NCBI GenBank assembly: GCA_934502905.1
Contig: CAKSVK010000052.1
Coordinates: 1-20,242 of the forward strand
Length of the DNA: 20,242 nt
Direction: 5' to 3'
From: an uncultured Chitinophagaceae bacterium
GTDB taxonomy: Bacteria; Bacteroidota; Bacteroidia; Chitinophagales; Chitinophagaceae
How positions within the stretch are numbered: the stretch's first letter is position 1; each line of letters starts with the position of its first letter. The translations under genes and the position numbers were made by a program. The notes under the pieces were generated by a model. It ran no database searches, was not told where the DNA came from, and saw only the letters and a list, made by a program, of their open reading frames with translations. Below are positions 1-7,520 of this stretch, piece by piece.

Positions 1-636
1 TGGGGAAAGGCAACCGGTAACAGGATATTGATACTGCACGGTTTCGGGTCCGCGGCGGCTAAATTTGAGACTTATATCAATCCTTTGCTGGAAAACGGGT
101 ACGAAGTAACGGCGTTTGACGCGCAGGCGCATGGTAAAAGTGAGGGAACCACCATCACCCTGCCTGAATATATCACCGGCATCGAAACTGTTTACAACAG
201 GTTCGGACCTTTCAATGCCTATATTGCACATTCGCTGGGCGGCTCCGCTGTCACACATTTCCTGGAAAAAGTAAATCCCGGGCCTGATGTTAAAGTGGTG
301 CTGATTGCTCCTTCCACAGAGGTGGCATCGCTGATCACAAACTTTTCCGGGCTATTGCGGCTAAAATCCCCGGTAAAAGAGAAGCTGCTTGCTTTGATAC
401 AGGAAAGGACCGGGTATCCTGTAGATTATTTTTCTGTTACCCGCGCCATGGGTATGATCCGGGCTTCCGTTCTCTGGATACACGACCGGGATGACAGCAT
501 TACGCCCTTTGCAGACGCCGAAAAGGTGACAGACCTGGGGTTAAAACACGTAATATTTATGGCTACCAATGGGTTAGGACACAACAAAATTTACCGCGAT
601 GAGGCTGTAAAACACCGGATCCTTGAATTTCTGTAA
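1..636 (+). CDS. alpha/beta hydrolase, 5' end cut by the window
   Basis: This is the C-terminal part of an alpha/beta-hydrolase-fold enzyme. The frame is open from base 1, so the true start lies outside the window; the TTG at 28 falls inside a core strand and is not a credible start. Visible landmarks are the HGFGS oxyanion-hole loop (about 37-51), a DAQAHGKS segment typical of the family, and the nucleophile elbow AHSLGG with Ser at 232-234. The likely catalytic Asp is at 493-495 in the stretch HDRDDSITP, and the catalytic His is at 580-582 in GLGHNK. The complete triad suggests an active hydrolase. The substrate cannot be read from the sequence; family members include esterases, lipases and peptidases. 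It ends 187 bases before topA on the same strand, with a weak hairpin between, so there is no sign of shared function. Confidence 0.85.
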   Translation, partial: WGKATGNRILILHGFGSAAAKFETYINPLLENGYEVTAFDAQAHGKSEGTTITLPEYITGIETVYNRFGPFNAYIAHSLGGSAVTHFLEKVNPGPDVKVVLIAPSTEVASLITNFSGLLRLKSPVKEKLLALIQERTGYPVDYFSVTRAMGMIRASVLWIHDRDDSITPFADAEKVTDLGLKHVIFMATNGLGHNKIYRDEAVKHRILEFL

Positions 637-637
637 A

Positions 638-660
638 GGCTAATTTTTTATCTTTTAGCC
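638..660 (+). terminator. weak hairpin after the hydrolase gene
   Basis: GGCTAA (638-643) can pair with TTAGCC (655-660) across an 11-base T-rich loop, starting two bases after the stop codon. The following bases are only moderately T-rich, so this is a weak terminator candidate. The rest of the spacer up to topA holds no other feature I can support. Confidence 0.3.
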
Positions 661-823
661 GTTTATTATAATATTGCAGTTCCTATTTAGGGTGCAGACA
701 ACCCGTATTTGGGCAATGAAAGATGGGAGCAAGGCATCTTATTCTTTGATTTTCAATATTTTTATACCGATCATGGAAGTTATCAAACAATAATTTCCGG
801 ATGTTTTGAGTTTAACCAGTACC

Positions 824-3403
824 ATGGCAAAAAATTTATTGATAGTAGAGTCTCCGGCAAAAGCCAAAACAATTGAAAAGATCCTTGGAAAGGATTTTGA
901 GGTAAAAAGTTGTTATGGACATATCCGTGACCTGGAAAAGAATGATATGGGAATTGATGTTGGCAACAACTTTGAGCCCCGCTATATCATTCCGGACGAC
1001 AAGGAAAAGGTAGTGAAAGAGTTAAAAGGACTGGCAAAAAAAAGTGGGGAAGTGTGGCTGGCAACGGATGAGGACCGTGAAGGAGAAGCGATCAGCTGGC
1101 ACCTGTGCGAGGTGCTGGGGCTTAACCCCGCCACAACCAAAAGAATTGTATTTCATGAAATTACCAAGCCGGCTATAGAATCTGCGGTAAAAAACCCGCG
1201 CCGGCTGGATATGAACCTGGTGAATGCGCAGCAGGCCAGGCGTATTCTCGACCGCATTGTGGGGTTTGAGCTTTCCCCCGTCCTCTGGCGGAAGATGAGC
1301 ATGCGGAATAACCTCAGCGCGGGTCGTGTACAGAGTGTTGCCGTGAGGCTGATTGCAGAAAGAGAGCGCGAGATCAATGCTTTTGAGGCAGTAAGTAATT
1401 TTAAGATCGACGCCTGGTTTTCCGCGAAGGACCTGGCCGGCAAGCTGATCAACTTTAAAGCCGAGGGAGCAAAATACAACTCCCCCGAAGACGCGGAAAA
1501 ATTTCTGCAGAGCTGCACCGGCGCCAACTACAGCGTAAAAGATATCCAGGTGAAACCAGGGAAACGCTCCCCGGCACCACCTTTTACAACATCCACTTTA
1601 CAGCAGGAAGCATCACGCAAGCTGGGATATGGCGTAAGCCGTACCATGCTGATCGCGCAGAAGTTATACGAAAACGGGTATATCACTTATATGCGTACCG
1701 ACAGCGTTAACCTGAGCGATACGGCCCTGGGAGATATTACCCGTACGGTGAAAGGCATGTATGGAGATAAATATCACCAGTTCAGGAAATACAAGAACAG
1801 GAATGAAAGCGCACAGGAGGCGCACGAAGCGATACGACCGACCTATATGAACAGTTTGACAGTGCCGGAAGCAGACTGGAAGAGGCTGTATGAGCTGATC
1901 TGGAAAAGAACGATGGCATCGCAGATGGCAGATGCGGAGCTGGAAAAAACAACCGCTAACATTTTGATTTCCTCTAATAAAAAGGAACTGGCAGCTTCCG
2001 GTGAAGTGCTGAAGTTTGACGGATTCCTGAAAGTATACCGGGAAGGCAGGGACGACGACGAGGAGGAAGAAGCCCAGGAAGGCATGTTGCCGCCACTGAC
2101 GGTGGGCCAACAGTTGCCCCTGGTGGAAATGAAAGCTACTGAAAGATTCAGCCGTCCTTCACCAAGATATACCGAAGCCTCGCTGGTAAAAAAGCTGGAG
2201 GAATTGGGCATCGGCCGTCCTTCTACTTATGCACCTACTATTTCCACCATCCTGAAAAGGGGATATGTGGAAAAAAGGGATAAAGAAGGTGTGGTAAGGG
2301 AATACCGTGTTTTTGTTTTGAAAAAGGATACAGTCACCAAAAAGACAGAAAAAGAAACGACCGGCGCCGAGAAGGCCAAGTTATTTCCTTCGGACCTGGG
2401 ACTGGTGGTAACTGATTTCCTGAAGCAGCACTTTGATGATATCATGGATTACGGGTTTACCGCCCGTATTGAAAATGAGTTTGACGAGGTGGCAGAAGGA
2501 AAGATGAAGTGGAACACGATGTTGAAGGACTTTTATACGCCTTTCAAAAAAGACGTAGATAATACCATAGAAACGGCGGAGCGGATAAAAGGGGAGAGAG
2601 AGCTGGGCATCGACCCGGAAAGCGGCAAGCCGGTAGTGGCCCGTATGGGGCGTTACGGACCGATGGTGCAGATAGGCAGCGCTGACGATGAAGAAAAGCC
2701 GCGGTTTGCGAAAATACAGGCCGGACAGAGCATAGAGACCATCACTTTTGAAGAAGCGATGGAGCTCTTTAAGATACAGGGAGCGTTGGGTGATCATGAA
2801 GGTAAAGAAGTGTCTGTGGGCGTTGGTCGCTTTGGTCCTTATGTAAAATGGGGAGATGATTTTATATCCATACCGCGCGGAACAGAACTGTCGTCTGTTG
2901 ATATAGAAAAAGCCATTTCATTTATTGAAGCTAAAAAAGTAGCGGAAGCGCCGGTAGGTAGTTATGAAGGTAAACCCATCACAAAGGGTAGCGGCCGCTT
3001 CGGACCTTTCATTAAATGGGACGGTATGTTCATCAATGTACCCCGGCGTTACAACTTTGAGCTGCTGACGCAGCAGGAGATGGATGAGCTCATTACCGCC
3101 AAGATAGAAAAGGAAGGGAACCGCTATATACAGCGCTGGGAGGATGAAAAGATATCGGTTGAGAATGCCCGCTGGGGTCCCATTATCAAATTCGGGAAAA
3201 AGATAGTGAAACTTCCCCGGAAGACCGATGATACAAAATACACTGCAGAAGACCTGAAAGATATCCCGTTGGAAGAGGTGAAAAAATTTATAGAAGCGGA
3301 GATACCCGGCGCCTTTGCTAAAAAAGAAAAGAAAGCCGCCGCCAAAAAAGCACCGGGCAAAAAGGCTGCACCAACAAAGAAAGCGCCGGCGAAAAAGAAA
3401 TAA
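824..3403 (+). CDS. topA: DNA topoisomerase I (type IA)
   Basis: TopA relaxes negatively supercoiled DNA by nicking one strand through a tyrosine ester and passing the other strand. The ATG at 824 gives the canonical start MAKNLLIVESPAKAK; a TTG 18 bases upstream is in frame but would add six residues not seen in the family. The protein has 859 residues. The Toprim domain comes first, with Glu9 and the metal-binding DEDRE at 82-86, followed by the type IA core with catalytic Tyr289 in YITYMRTDS. The C-terminus has four related modules, recognisable by GRYGPMVQIG, GRFGPYVKWG, GRFGPFIKWD and RWGPIIKFG, then a Lys/Ala/Pro-rich tail of about 28 residues. There are no Cys4 zinc fingers like those of E. 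coli TopA; as I recall, the repeat-plus-basic-tail layout is normal in Bacteroidota. A strong hairpin follows the stop codon. Confidence 0.97.
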   Translation: MAKNLLIVESPAKAKTIEKILGKDFEVKSCYGHIRDLEKNDMGIDVGNNFEPRYIIPDDKEKVVKELKGLAKKSGEVWLATDEDREGEAISWHLCEVLGLNPATTKRIVFHEITKPAIESAVKNPRRLDMNLVNAQQARRILDRIVGFELSPVLWRKMSMRNNLSAGRVQSVAVRLIAEREREINAFEAVSNFKIDAWFSAKDLAGKLINFKAEGAKYNSPEDAEKFLQSCTGANYSVKDIQVKPGKRSPAPPFTTSTLQQEASRKLGYGVSRTMLIAQKLYENGYITYMRTDSVNLSDTALGDITRTVKGMYGDKYHQFRKYKNRNESAQEAHEAIRPTYMNSLTVPEADWKRLYELIWKRTMASQMADAELEKTTANILISSNKKELAASGEVLKFDGFLKVYREGRDDDEEEEAQEGMLPPLTVGQQLPLVEMKATERFSRPSPRYTEASLVKKLEELGIGRPSTYAPTISTILKRGYVEKRDKEGVVREYRVFVLKKDTVTKKTEKETTGAEKAKLFPSDLGLVVTDFLKQHFDDIMDYGFTARIENEFDEVAEGKMKWNTMLKDFYTPFKKDVDNTIETAERIKGERELGIDPESGKPVVARMGRYGPMVQIGSADDEEKPRFAKIQAGQSIETITFEEAMELFKIQGALGDHEGKEVSVGVGRFGPYVKWGDDFISIPRGTELSSVDIEKAISFIEAKKVAEAPVGSYEGKPITKGSGRFGPFIKWDGMFINVPRRYNFELLTQQEMDELITAKIEKEGNRYIQRWEDEKISVENARWGPIIKFGKKIVKLPRKTDDTKYTAEDLKDIPLEEVKKFIEAEIPGAFAKKEKKAAAKKAPGKKAAPTKKAPAKKK

Positions 3404-3407
3404 AACT

Positions 3408-3440
3408 AAAAAGCCACTTCTGTTTTTGAAGTGGCTTTTT
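3408..3440. terminator. bidirectional intrinsic terminator between topA and the DUF1015 gene
   Basis: AAAAAGCCACTTC (3408-3420) pairs perfectly with GAAGTGGCTTTTT (3428-3440) over 13 bp with a 7-base loop. The A-run on the left and the T-run on the right make it work as a terminator on both strands. It lies 4 bases after the topA stop and 46 bases past the DUF1015 stop, where two convergent genes meet. Confidence 0.9.
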
Positions 3441-3486
3441 CAATTGTGTTATCCGGATACATCTGATAACAACTCCGGTATATTTA

Positions 3487-4710
3487 TCAGTAGATCAGGT
3501 GAGTGAGCAGCCCGTCTCTGAGCTTCGGCTCAAACCAGGTACTTTTAGGCGGCATTACTTCTCCGCTGTCGGCAATATCAAACAGTTGTTCGATACTTAC
3601 AGGGTGCAGGCTGAATGCTACCGCCATTTCCCCGCTGTTTACCCTTGCTTCCAGCTCTGACAGTCCCCTGATACCACCCACAAAATCAATGCGGTTATCC
3701 GTACGCGGATCCCTGATATTCAACAGCCGGCTGAGGATATTGTTTTGCAGGATGGTAACGTCGAGTACGCCTACCGGATCTTCCGGATAGGTTCCCGGTT
3801 TTACGGTAAGCTTATACCATTGCCTTTTCAGGTACATACCAAAACTGTGGAGGGACTCCGGGGCGTATGCTTTTTTTACCTTTTCAACTTCAAAAAGCTC
3901 GCCGATCTGTTGCAGGAACGAATCCGTGTCGTGACTGTTCAGGTCCTTCACCACACGATTGTAATCCATAATATGCAGTTGCGAAGCAGGGAACAAAGTG
4001 GTAAGAAAACAGTCAGCGCTTCTGTTTTTCCCGGCCGACTGCCTTACTTTGGCAGCGCTGGCAGCCCGGTGATGACCATCTGCGATATAGGTATTTTCTA
4101 CCTTTTCGGCAAAAAGCCGGGTAATATTTTCTATTACCTTATCATCGGTGATCACCCAAACAGTATGACTGATGTTATCGTCTGCCACAAAATCGTATAC
4201 AGGCGATTTATCCGTTTGCCATTTTTCGACAAGCTGATCAATTTCAGGTACATTCTTATATGCCAGGAAAACGTTGCCGGTTTGTGCGCCCGTAGTCGTA
4301 ATATGATGAATACGGTCCTGCTCTTTTTCCGGGCGGGTAAATTCATGCTTTTTGATGACATTATTATCATAGTCGTCAATAGCCGAAGCGCATACCAGGC
4401 CGGTTTGGCTTCTGCCATTCATTACCAGCCTGTATATATAGTAGCAGGCTTTGTTTTCCTTGAACAAAACTTCCCGTTGTATAAAAGCCGTCAGGTTCTC
4501 CTTTGCCTTGTTATATACTTCTTCCGTATGGATATCGGTATCCTCCGGCAGATCAATTTCAGATTTGGTGATATGAAGAAAAGAATAGGGATTACCTCTC
4601 GCTTCTTCTTTAGCTTCCCTGCTGCTTAAAACATCATAAGGTTTGGAAGCAACCTGTTTAGCATACTGTGCATGGGGTCGTAAAGCATGAAAGGGAACTA
4701 CACTAGCCAT
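3487..4710 (-). CDS. DUF1015 family protein, serC partner
   Basis: This 407-residue protein belongs to the DUF1015 family (COG4198), whose biochemical role I do not know. Family landmarks are the N-terminal FHALRP (residues 7-12), the segment KKHEFTRPEKEQDRIHH at 120-136, the motif IADGHHRAASA with DGHHR at 211-215, and the C-terminal MPPKSTWFEPK. There is no signal peptide, so it should be cytoplasmic. The start ATG lies 15 bases after the serC stop, so the two are almost certainly co-transcribed and probably translationally linked. From memory, serA often sits in this cluster in Bacteroidota but is missing here. The DGHHR motif resembles the DGxHR motif of ParB-fold proteins, which include the serine kinase SerK. 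A role in phosphoserine metabolism is therefore possible, but this is inference from context and one motif. Confidence 0.9.
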   Translation of the reverse strand: MASVVPFHALRPHAQYAKQVASKPYDVLSSREAKEEARGNPYSFLHITKSEIDLPEDTDIHTEEVYNKAKENLTAFIQREVLFKENKACYYIYRLVMNGRSQTGLVCASAIDDYDNNVIKKHEFTRPEKEQDRIHHITTTGAQTGNVFLAYKNVPEIDQLVEKWQTDKSPVYDFVADDNISHTVWVITDDKVIENITRLFAEKVENTYIADGHHRAASAAKVRQSAGKNRSADCFLTTLFPASQLHIMDYNRVVKDLNSHDTDSFLQQIGELFEVEKVKKAYAPESLHSFGMYLKRQWYKLTVKPGTYPEDPVGVLDVTILQNNILSRLLNIRDPRTDNRIDFVGGIRGLSELEARVNSGEMAVAFSLHPVSIEQLFDIADSGEVMPPKSTWFEPKLRDGLLTHLIY

Positions 4711-4725
4711 AATAACTCACAAATT

Positions 4726-5793
4726 TTAACCGTGTTTTGATGCAAAATGTTTCATTAGCTCTGTAAGAGCTGTAACACTACTTAACGGGAGCGCATTATA
4801 CAGGGATACCCTGAATCCGCCGACACTTCTGTGTCCTTTCACGCCCACCATTCCTTCCTTTTTGCATAGCTCAAGGAATTCTTTCTCCAGCGCCGGATCT
4901 TCCATTACGAAAACAACATTCATTTTACTCCTGTCTTCCTTATTTACCGTAGGCCTGAAAACCGGAATACTGTCAAGTGTATCGTATAAGAGGGACGCTT
5001 TCTGGTTGTTTATCTTCTCTATAGCGGCTACGCCTCCCTGTTCTTTCAGCCAGCGTAATGTAAGCATACATACATAAATGGCAAAAACCGGAGGGGTATT
5101 TAGCATGGAGCCGTTTTCAATATGCTTACGGTAATCCATCATGGACGGAAGCTTTCTTGTCACTTTTCCAAGAATAGCAGGGTTTACCACCACCATGTTT
5201 ACACCGGCTGCCCCGATGTTTTTCTGGGCGCCGGCATAGATAAGCGCAAAACGGTTGAAATCCATTTCACAGCTTAGTATATCACTGCTCATATCCGCCA
5301 CCAGGGGTGCGGTTGTATTGGGAATAGAATGCATCTGCGTTCCCTCAATAGTATTATTGGTGGTATAGTGAAAATATTTTACGCCGGATGGTATGGTATA
5401 CCCTTTGGGAATATAGGTGTAGTTTTTATCTTTTGAGCTGGCTACCACATTTACGTTGCCGAATTGGCCTGCCTCCTTAATAGGTTTGCTTCCCCAAACG
5501 CCGCAGTCAAGATATGCAGCGGTCTCTCCTTCGTCCAGCAGGTTCATGGGCACCTGGAAAAACTGGGTGGTAGCTCCGCCATGAAGGAATAATACTTCAT
5601 GGTCCTTATCAAGATGCATCAGCTCTTTCGCCAGCGCCACTGCTTCATCCAGTACCGCCTGGAAAAGAGCGGTCCTGTGACCTATTTCCAGGATGGAAAG
5701 TCCTGTATTATTAAAATTAAGGATTGCCTGGCTAGCCTGCTCAAATACTGTCCGGGGCAAAATACTGGGCCCGGCATTAAAATTATGAATCAT
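4726..5793 (-). CDS. serC: phosphoserine aminotransferase
   Basis: SerC is a cytoplasmic pyridoxal-phosphate enzyme. It converts 3-phosphohydroxypyruvate and glutamate to O-phosphoserine and 2-oxoglutarate in serine synthesis; it also acts on the phosphohydroxythreonine of vitamin B6 synthesis in some bacteria. The 355-residue length is typical. The N-terminus HNFNAGPSILP is a strong family signature. HGGATTQF (71-78) forms part of the cofactor-phosphate site, and Lys191 in YAGAQKNIG is the residue that binds PLP. The C-terminal GHRSVGGFRVSLYNA is also characteristic. The ATG at 5793 matches the family start. It is the first gene of an operon with the DUF1015 gene, behind a good Bacteroidota promoter about 80 bases upstream. 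Neither serA nor serB is in the window. Confidence 0.97.
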   Translation of the reverse strand: MIHNFNAGPSILPRTVFEQASQAILNFNNTGLSILEIGHRTALFQAVLDEAVALAKELMHLDKDHEVLFLHGGATTQFFQVPMNLLDEGETAAYLDCGVWGSKPIKEAGQFGNVNVVASSKDKNYTYIPKGYTIPSGVKYFHYTTNNTIEGTQMHSIPNTTAPLVADMSSDILSCEMDFNRFALIYAGAQKNIGAAGVNMVVVNPAILGKVTRKLPSMMDYRKHIENGSMLNTPPVFAIYVCMLTLRWLKEQGGVAAIEKINNQKASLLYDTLDSIPVFRPTVNKEDRSKMNVVFVMEDPALEKEFLELCKKEGMVGVKGHRSVGGFRVSLYNALPLSSVTALTELMKHFASKHG

Positions 5794-5870
5794 GTTGGAT
5801 TATTAAAAATTGTAAACCCAATATATGGCCCGCCTGATTGACAAAGTCGGACAGGATCGTTGAGGGATCG

Positions 5871-5904
5871 CAAAGATACATTAAAACCTAAAAGTAAAGG
5901 CAAA
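5871..5904 (-). promoter_or_regulatory. promoter of serC-DUF1015
   Basis: On the minus strand TATCTTTG (5878-5871) matches the Bacteroidota -7 box TAnnTTTG exactly, and TTTG (5904-5901) lies 22 bases upstream as a -33 element. Transcription would start near 5865, leaving a leader of about 70 bases. The -33 element overlaps the T-tract of the preceding rbp terminator. Confidence 0.6.
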
Positions 5905-5935
5905 TAAAAAGAGGGTAGCTTCATGCTACCCCCTC
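5901..5935 (-). terminator. terminator of the RRM protein gene
   Basis: Read on the minus strand, a GC-rich stem (GCTACCC at 5925-5931 against GGGTAGC at 5913-5919, extended by TC/GA past a two-base bulge) with the five-base loop ATGAA is followed by TTTTTATTTG. It starts 23 bases after the stop codon of the RRM gene and separates it from serC. Confidence 0.85.
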
Positions 5936-5957
5936 AATTCGGTATCAGGTTTACTGA

Positions 5958-6266
5958 TTAATAGCGACTGCGGCTTCCGGCAAAAGAGCGCCTGTTGCCA
6001 CCACCGCCTGCATTGCTGCGTTCTTCGCGGGGTTTAGCTTCTGTTACATTAATAGCCCTTCCTTCAACAACGCCTTTATCCAGCTCTGTAATGGCTTTTT
6101 TTGCCTGCTCTTCATCGGGCATTTCTACAAAACCGAATCCGCGGCTGCGACCGGTATATTTGTCAGTAATTACTCTGGCAGAAGAAACTTCGCCATACTC
6201 TTCGAAAAACGCTTTTAAGTCTTCATCTATCACATTGAAGCTTAAATTTGAAACATAAATGTTCAT
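5958..6266 (-). CDS. small RRM-type RNA-binding protein
   Basis: This is a 102-residue protein with a single RNA recognition motif that should bind single-stranded RNA in the cytoplasm. RNP2 is IYVSNL (residues 3-8) and RNP1 is RGFGFVEM (42-49), with the aromatic residues that stack on RNA bases in place. The tail after about residue 80 is rich in Gly, Arg, Ser and Asn, as in the cold-responsive RNA-binding proteins of Bacteroidota and cyanobacteria. The ATG at 6266 starts directly at MNIYVSNL; a TTG two codons earlier is less likely. The gene has its own perfect -7 box about 130 bases upstream, a long A/T-rich leader with a repeated nonamer, and its own terminator, so it is monocistronic. 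RNA targets cannot be told from the sequence. A post-transcriptional regulator or RNA chaperone is the best guess. Confidence 0.93.
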   Translation of the reverse strand: MNIYVSNLSFNVIDEDLKAFFEEYGEVSSARVITDKYTGRSRGFGFVEMPDEEQAKKAITELDKGVVEGRAINVTEAKPREERSNAGGGGNRRSFAGSRSRY

Positions 6267-6331
6267 TCTCAATAAAAAATTAAATTAAAAAAGAATCTGA
6301 GAAAACAGGGAAGTAAACAAGACTGAACTAT

Positions 6332-6354
6332 TAGCAGATTTTGCGTAGCAGATT
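6332..6354 (-). repeat. tandem nonamer in the leader of the RRM gene
   Basis: TAGCAGATT occurs at 6332-6340 and again at 6346-6354, 14 bases start to start. In the predicted rbp mRNA it reads AATCTGCTA twice, inside the 5' leader. It is a candidate protein-binding or autoregulatory site, although only the repetition itself is seen. Confidence 0.5.
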
Positions 6355-6398
6355 AAATCATATCACTTGCCGGAACTGTGGAACTCAAATTTGACGCG

Positions 6399-6432
6399 CA
6401 AAGATACCTATTTTCCTCCAATAAACATACAA
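6399..6432 (-). promoter_or_regulatory. promoter of the RRM protein gene
   Basis: On the minus strand TATCTTTG (6406-6399) is a perfect TAnnTTTG -7 box, with TTG (6432-6430) 23 bases upstream. The octamer is identical to the serC -7 box. The predicted start near 6392 gives a leader of about 125 bases. Confidence 0.55.
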
Positions 6433-6491
6433 TTTCCGGAATTATTCTCTAAGGGCATTTATCTTCAGTTAATAAAAGCTCAAATCTTCAC

Positions 6492-6540
6492 AGGCAGGGT
6501 GATGACACCCACCGGTAACGTCTGCTACCGGCAAGTGCCT
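6492..6540. other. possible three-way-junction RNA structure
   Basis: AGGCA (6492-6496) can pair with TGCCT (6536-6540). The enclosed sequence forms two hairpins: GGGTG/CACCC with an ATGA loop (6497-6510), and CCGGTA/TACCGG with an 8-base loop (6512-6531). All stems are perfect Watson-Crick, so either strand could fold. I do not recognise it as a known riboswitch or ribozyme, and it lies upstream of both predicted promoters. Confidence 0.35.
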
Positions 6541-6620
6541 CACCAACCGGAAAATACGTATAGAACAAAAACTTGAATGTACCCGGCAAATGGCTGGTGT
6601 ATCTGTTTTTTGCTAAATCT

Positions 6621-6628
6621 TATATTTG
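6621..6628 (+). promoter_or_regulatory. -7 box of purU
   Basis: TATATTTG matches TAnnTTTG and lies 28 bases before the purU ATG. No clear TTG is found at the -33 position. The box overlaps one copy of the TTGCCGG motif. Confidence 0.5.
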
Positions 6629-6656
6629 CCGGAACTGACAATTTAAGTTAATAACA

Positions 6657-7487
6657 ATGATCATAAGAATTCAATGCAGCGACCGGGTAGGGCTGGTAGC
6701 GGCGGTTTCGGATATCCTGGCAAAAAATGCTATGAACATAGAATCCATGCGCGAATTTGTTGATAAGGAAGCCGGCAAGTTTTTCCTGAGGGTGACAACT
6801 GATAAGGAGCCGGCTTCGGGCAAGCTGGCAGGGCAATTGCAGGAGGCGCTTCCCGAAAAAGCTTCTATCGATATCAGCAGGAAGAGCCGGGATAAAAAGG
6901 TAGTGATCCTCGTAACCAAAGAATACCATTGCCTGAGTGATATCCTTACCCGCAATCACTTCAATACATTGGGTGCAAAAGTGCAGGCGGTCATTGGCAA
7001 CCACGAAATATTGCAGGATATCTGCGACCGGTTCAATATTCCTTTTACCTATATCAGTCATGAAGGGAAAAACAAGGAAGCTTTTGAAAAGGAGCTGAAA
7101 GAAAAAATACAGTCCTATTCATTTGATTATATTGTGCTTGCCAAATTCATGCGGATCCTGTCGGATGAATTTGTTGCTGCATTTCCTTACAGGATCATCA
7201 ACATACACCATTCCTTCCTGCCTGCTTTTATCGGGGCCAGCCCCTACCGCCAGGCTTTTGAAAGGGGGGTCAAGCTCATTGGTGCCACCGCTCATTTTGT
7301 CACCAGCCTGCTGGATGAAGGTCCTATTATTGAACAACAGATCATACGGATCAACCATACTTATAGTCCCGGGGATATGATCGTAGCCGGCAAGGAGATT
7401 GAAACCTCGGTGTTGGCCAAAGCATTATCGCTGGTATTTGAAGACAGGGTTTTTGTGTCCAACAACAAGACAGTGGTCTTCGATTAA
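6657..7487 (+). CDS. purU: formyltetrahydrofolate deformylase
   Basis: PurU hydrolyses 10-formyltetrahydrofolate to formate and tetrahydrofolate. This balances the one-carbon pool and can supply formate for purine synthesis. The 276 residues match the usual length. An N-terminal ACT domain (about 1-75, starting IRIQCSDRVGLVAAVSDIL) is followed by the formyltransferase-fold catalytic domain. The region INIHHSFLPAFIGA (181-194) is nearly identical to E. coli PurU. Asn182, His184 and Asp220 correspond to the catalytic Asn, His and Asp of the related glycinamide ribonucleotide transformylase. In E. coli the ACT domain senses methionine and glycine; the same may hold here. It diverges from the RRM gene. 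The GH9 gene begins 33 bases downstream without an obvious terminator, so some read-through is likely, though the two functions are unrelated. Confidence 0.96.
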   Translation: MIIRIQCSDRVGLVAAVSDILAKNAMNIESMREFVDKEAGKFFLRVTTDKEPASGKLAGQLQEALPEKASIDISRKSRDKKVVILVTKEYHCLSDILTRNHFNTLGAKVQAVIGNHEILQDICDRFNIPFTYISHEGKNKEAFEKELKEKIQSYSFDYIVLAKFMRILSDEFVAAFPYRIINIHHSFLPAFIGASPYRQAFERGVKLIGATAHFVTSLLDEGPIIEQQIIRINHTYSPGDMIVAGKEIETSVLAKALSLVFEDRVFVSNNKTVVFD

Positions 7488-7520
7488 AGTCATATATTGT
7501 ATGGAATAAAAAACTGTCGA

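Larger units (their letters stand above)
6267..6656. other. 390-bp divergent spacer between the RRM gene and purU
   Basis: No coding signal is seen in this spacer. From left to right it holds the rbp leader with the AATCTGCTA repeat, the rbp promoter, a possible three-way RNA junction (6492-6540) and the purU -7 box. TTGCCGG occurs four times: forward at 6367-6373 and 6626-6632, inverted at 6528-6534 and 6583-6589. The two forward copies extend to an identical 12-mer, TTGCCGGAACTG. Confidence 0.6.

Noticed and set aside
3745..4629. Open frame of 294 codons on the plus strand
   Set aside because: It is antisense to the DUF1015 gene, which has clear family motifs, and its translation shows no domain.
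6492..6540. c-di-GMP-I riboswitch or hammerhead ribozyme
   Set aside because: Only one short hairpin (CCGGTA...TACC) and a GATGA string recall these; the rest of their conserved cores is missing.
6367..6576. Possible 69-residue protein in the rbp-purU spacer
   Set aside because: It starts with TTG, has no motif, and overlaps the repeat motifs, rbp promoter and hairpins that better explain the region.
6492..6656. Folate (THF) or ZTP riboswitch controlling purU
   Set aside because: A folate-linked gene made this attractive, but none of the conserved core sequences of those classes is visible, and the fold lies upstream of the likely purU promoter.
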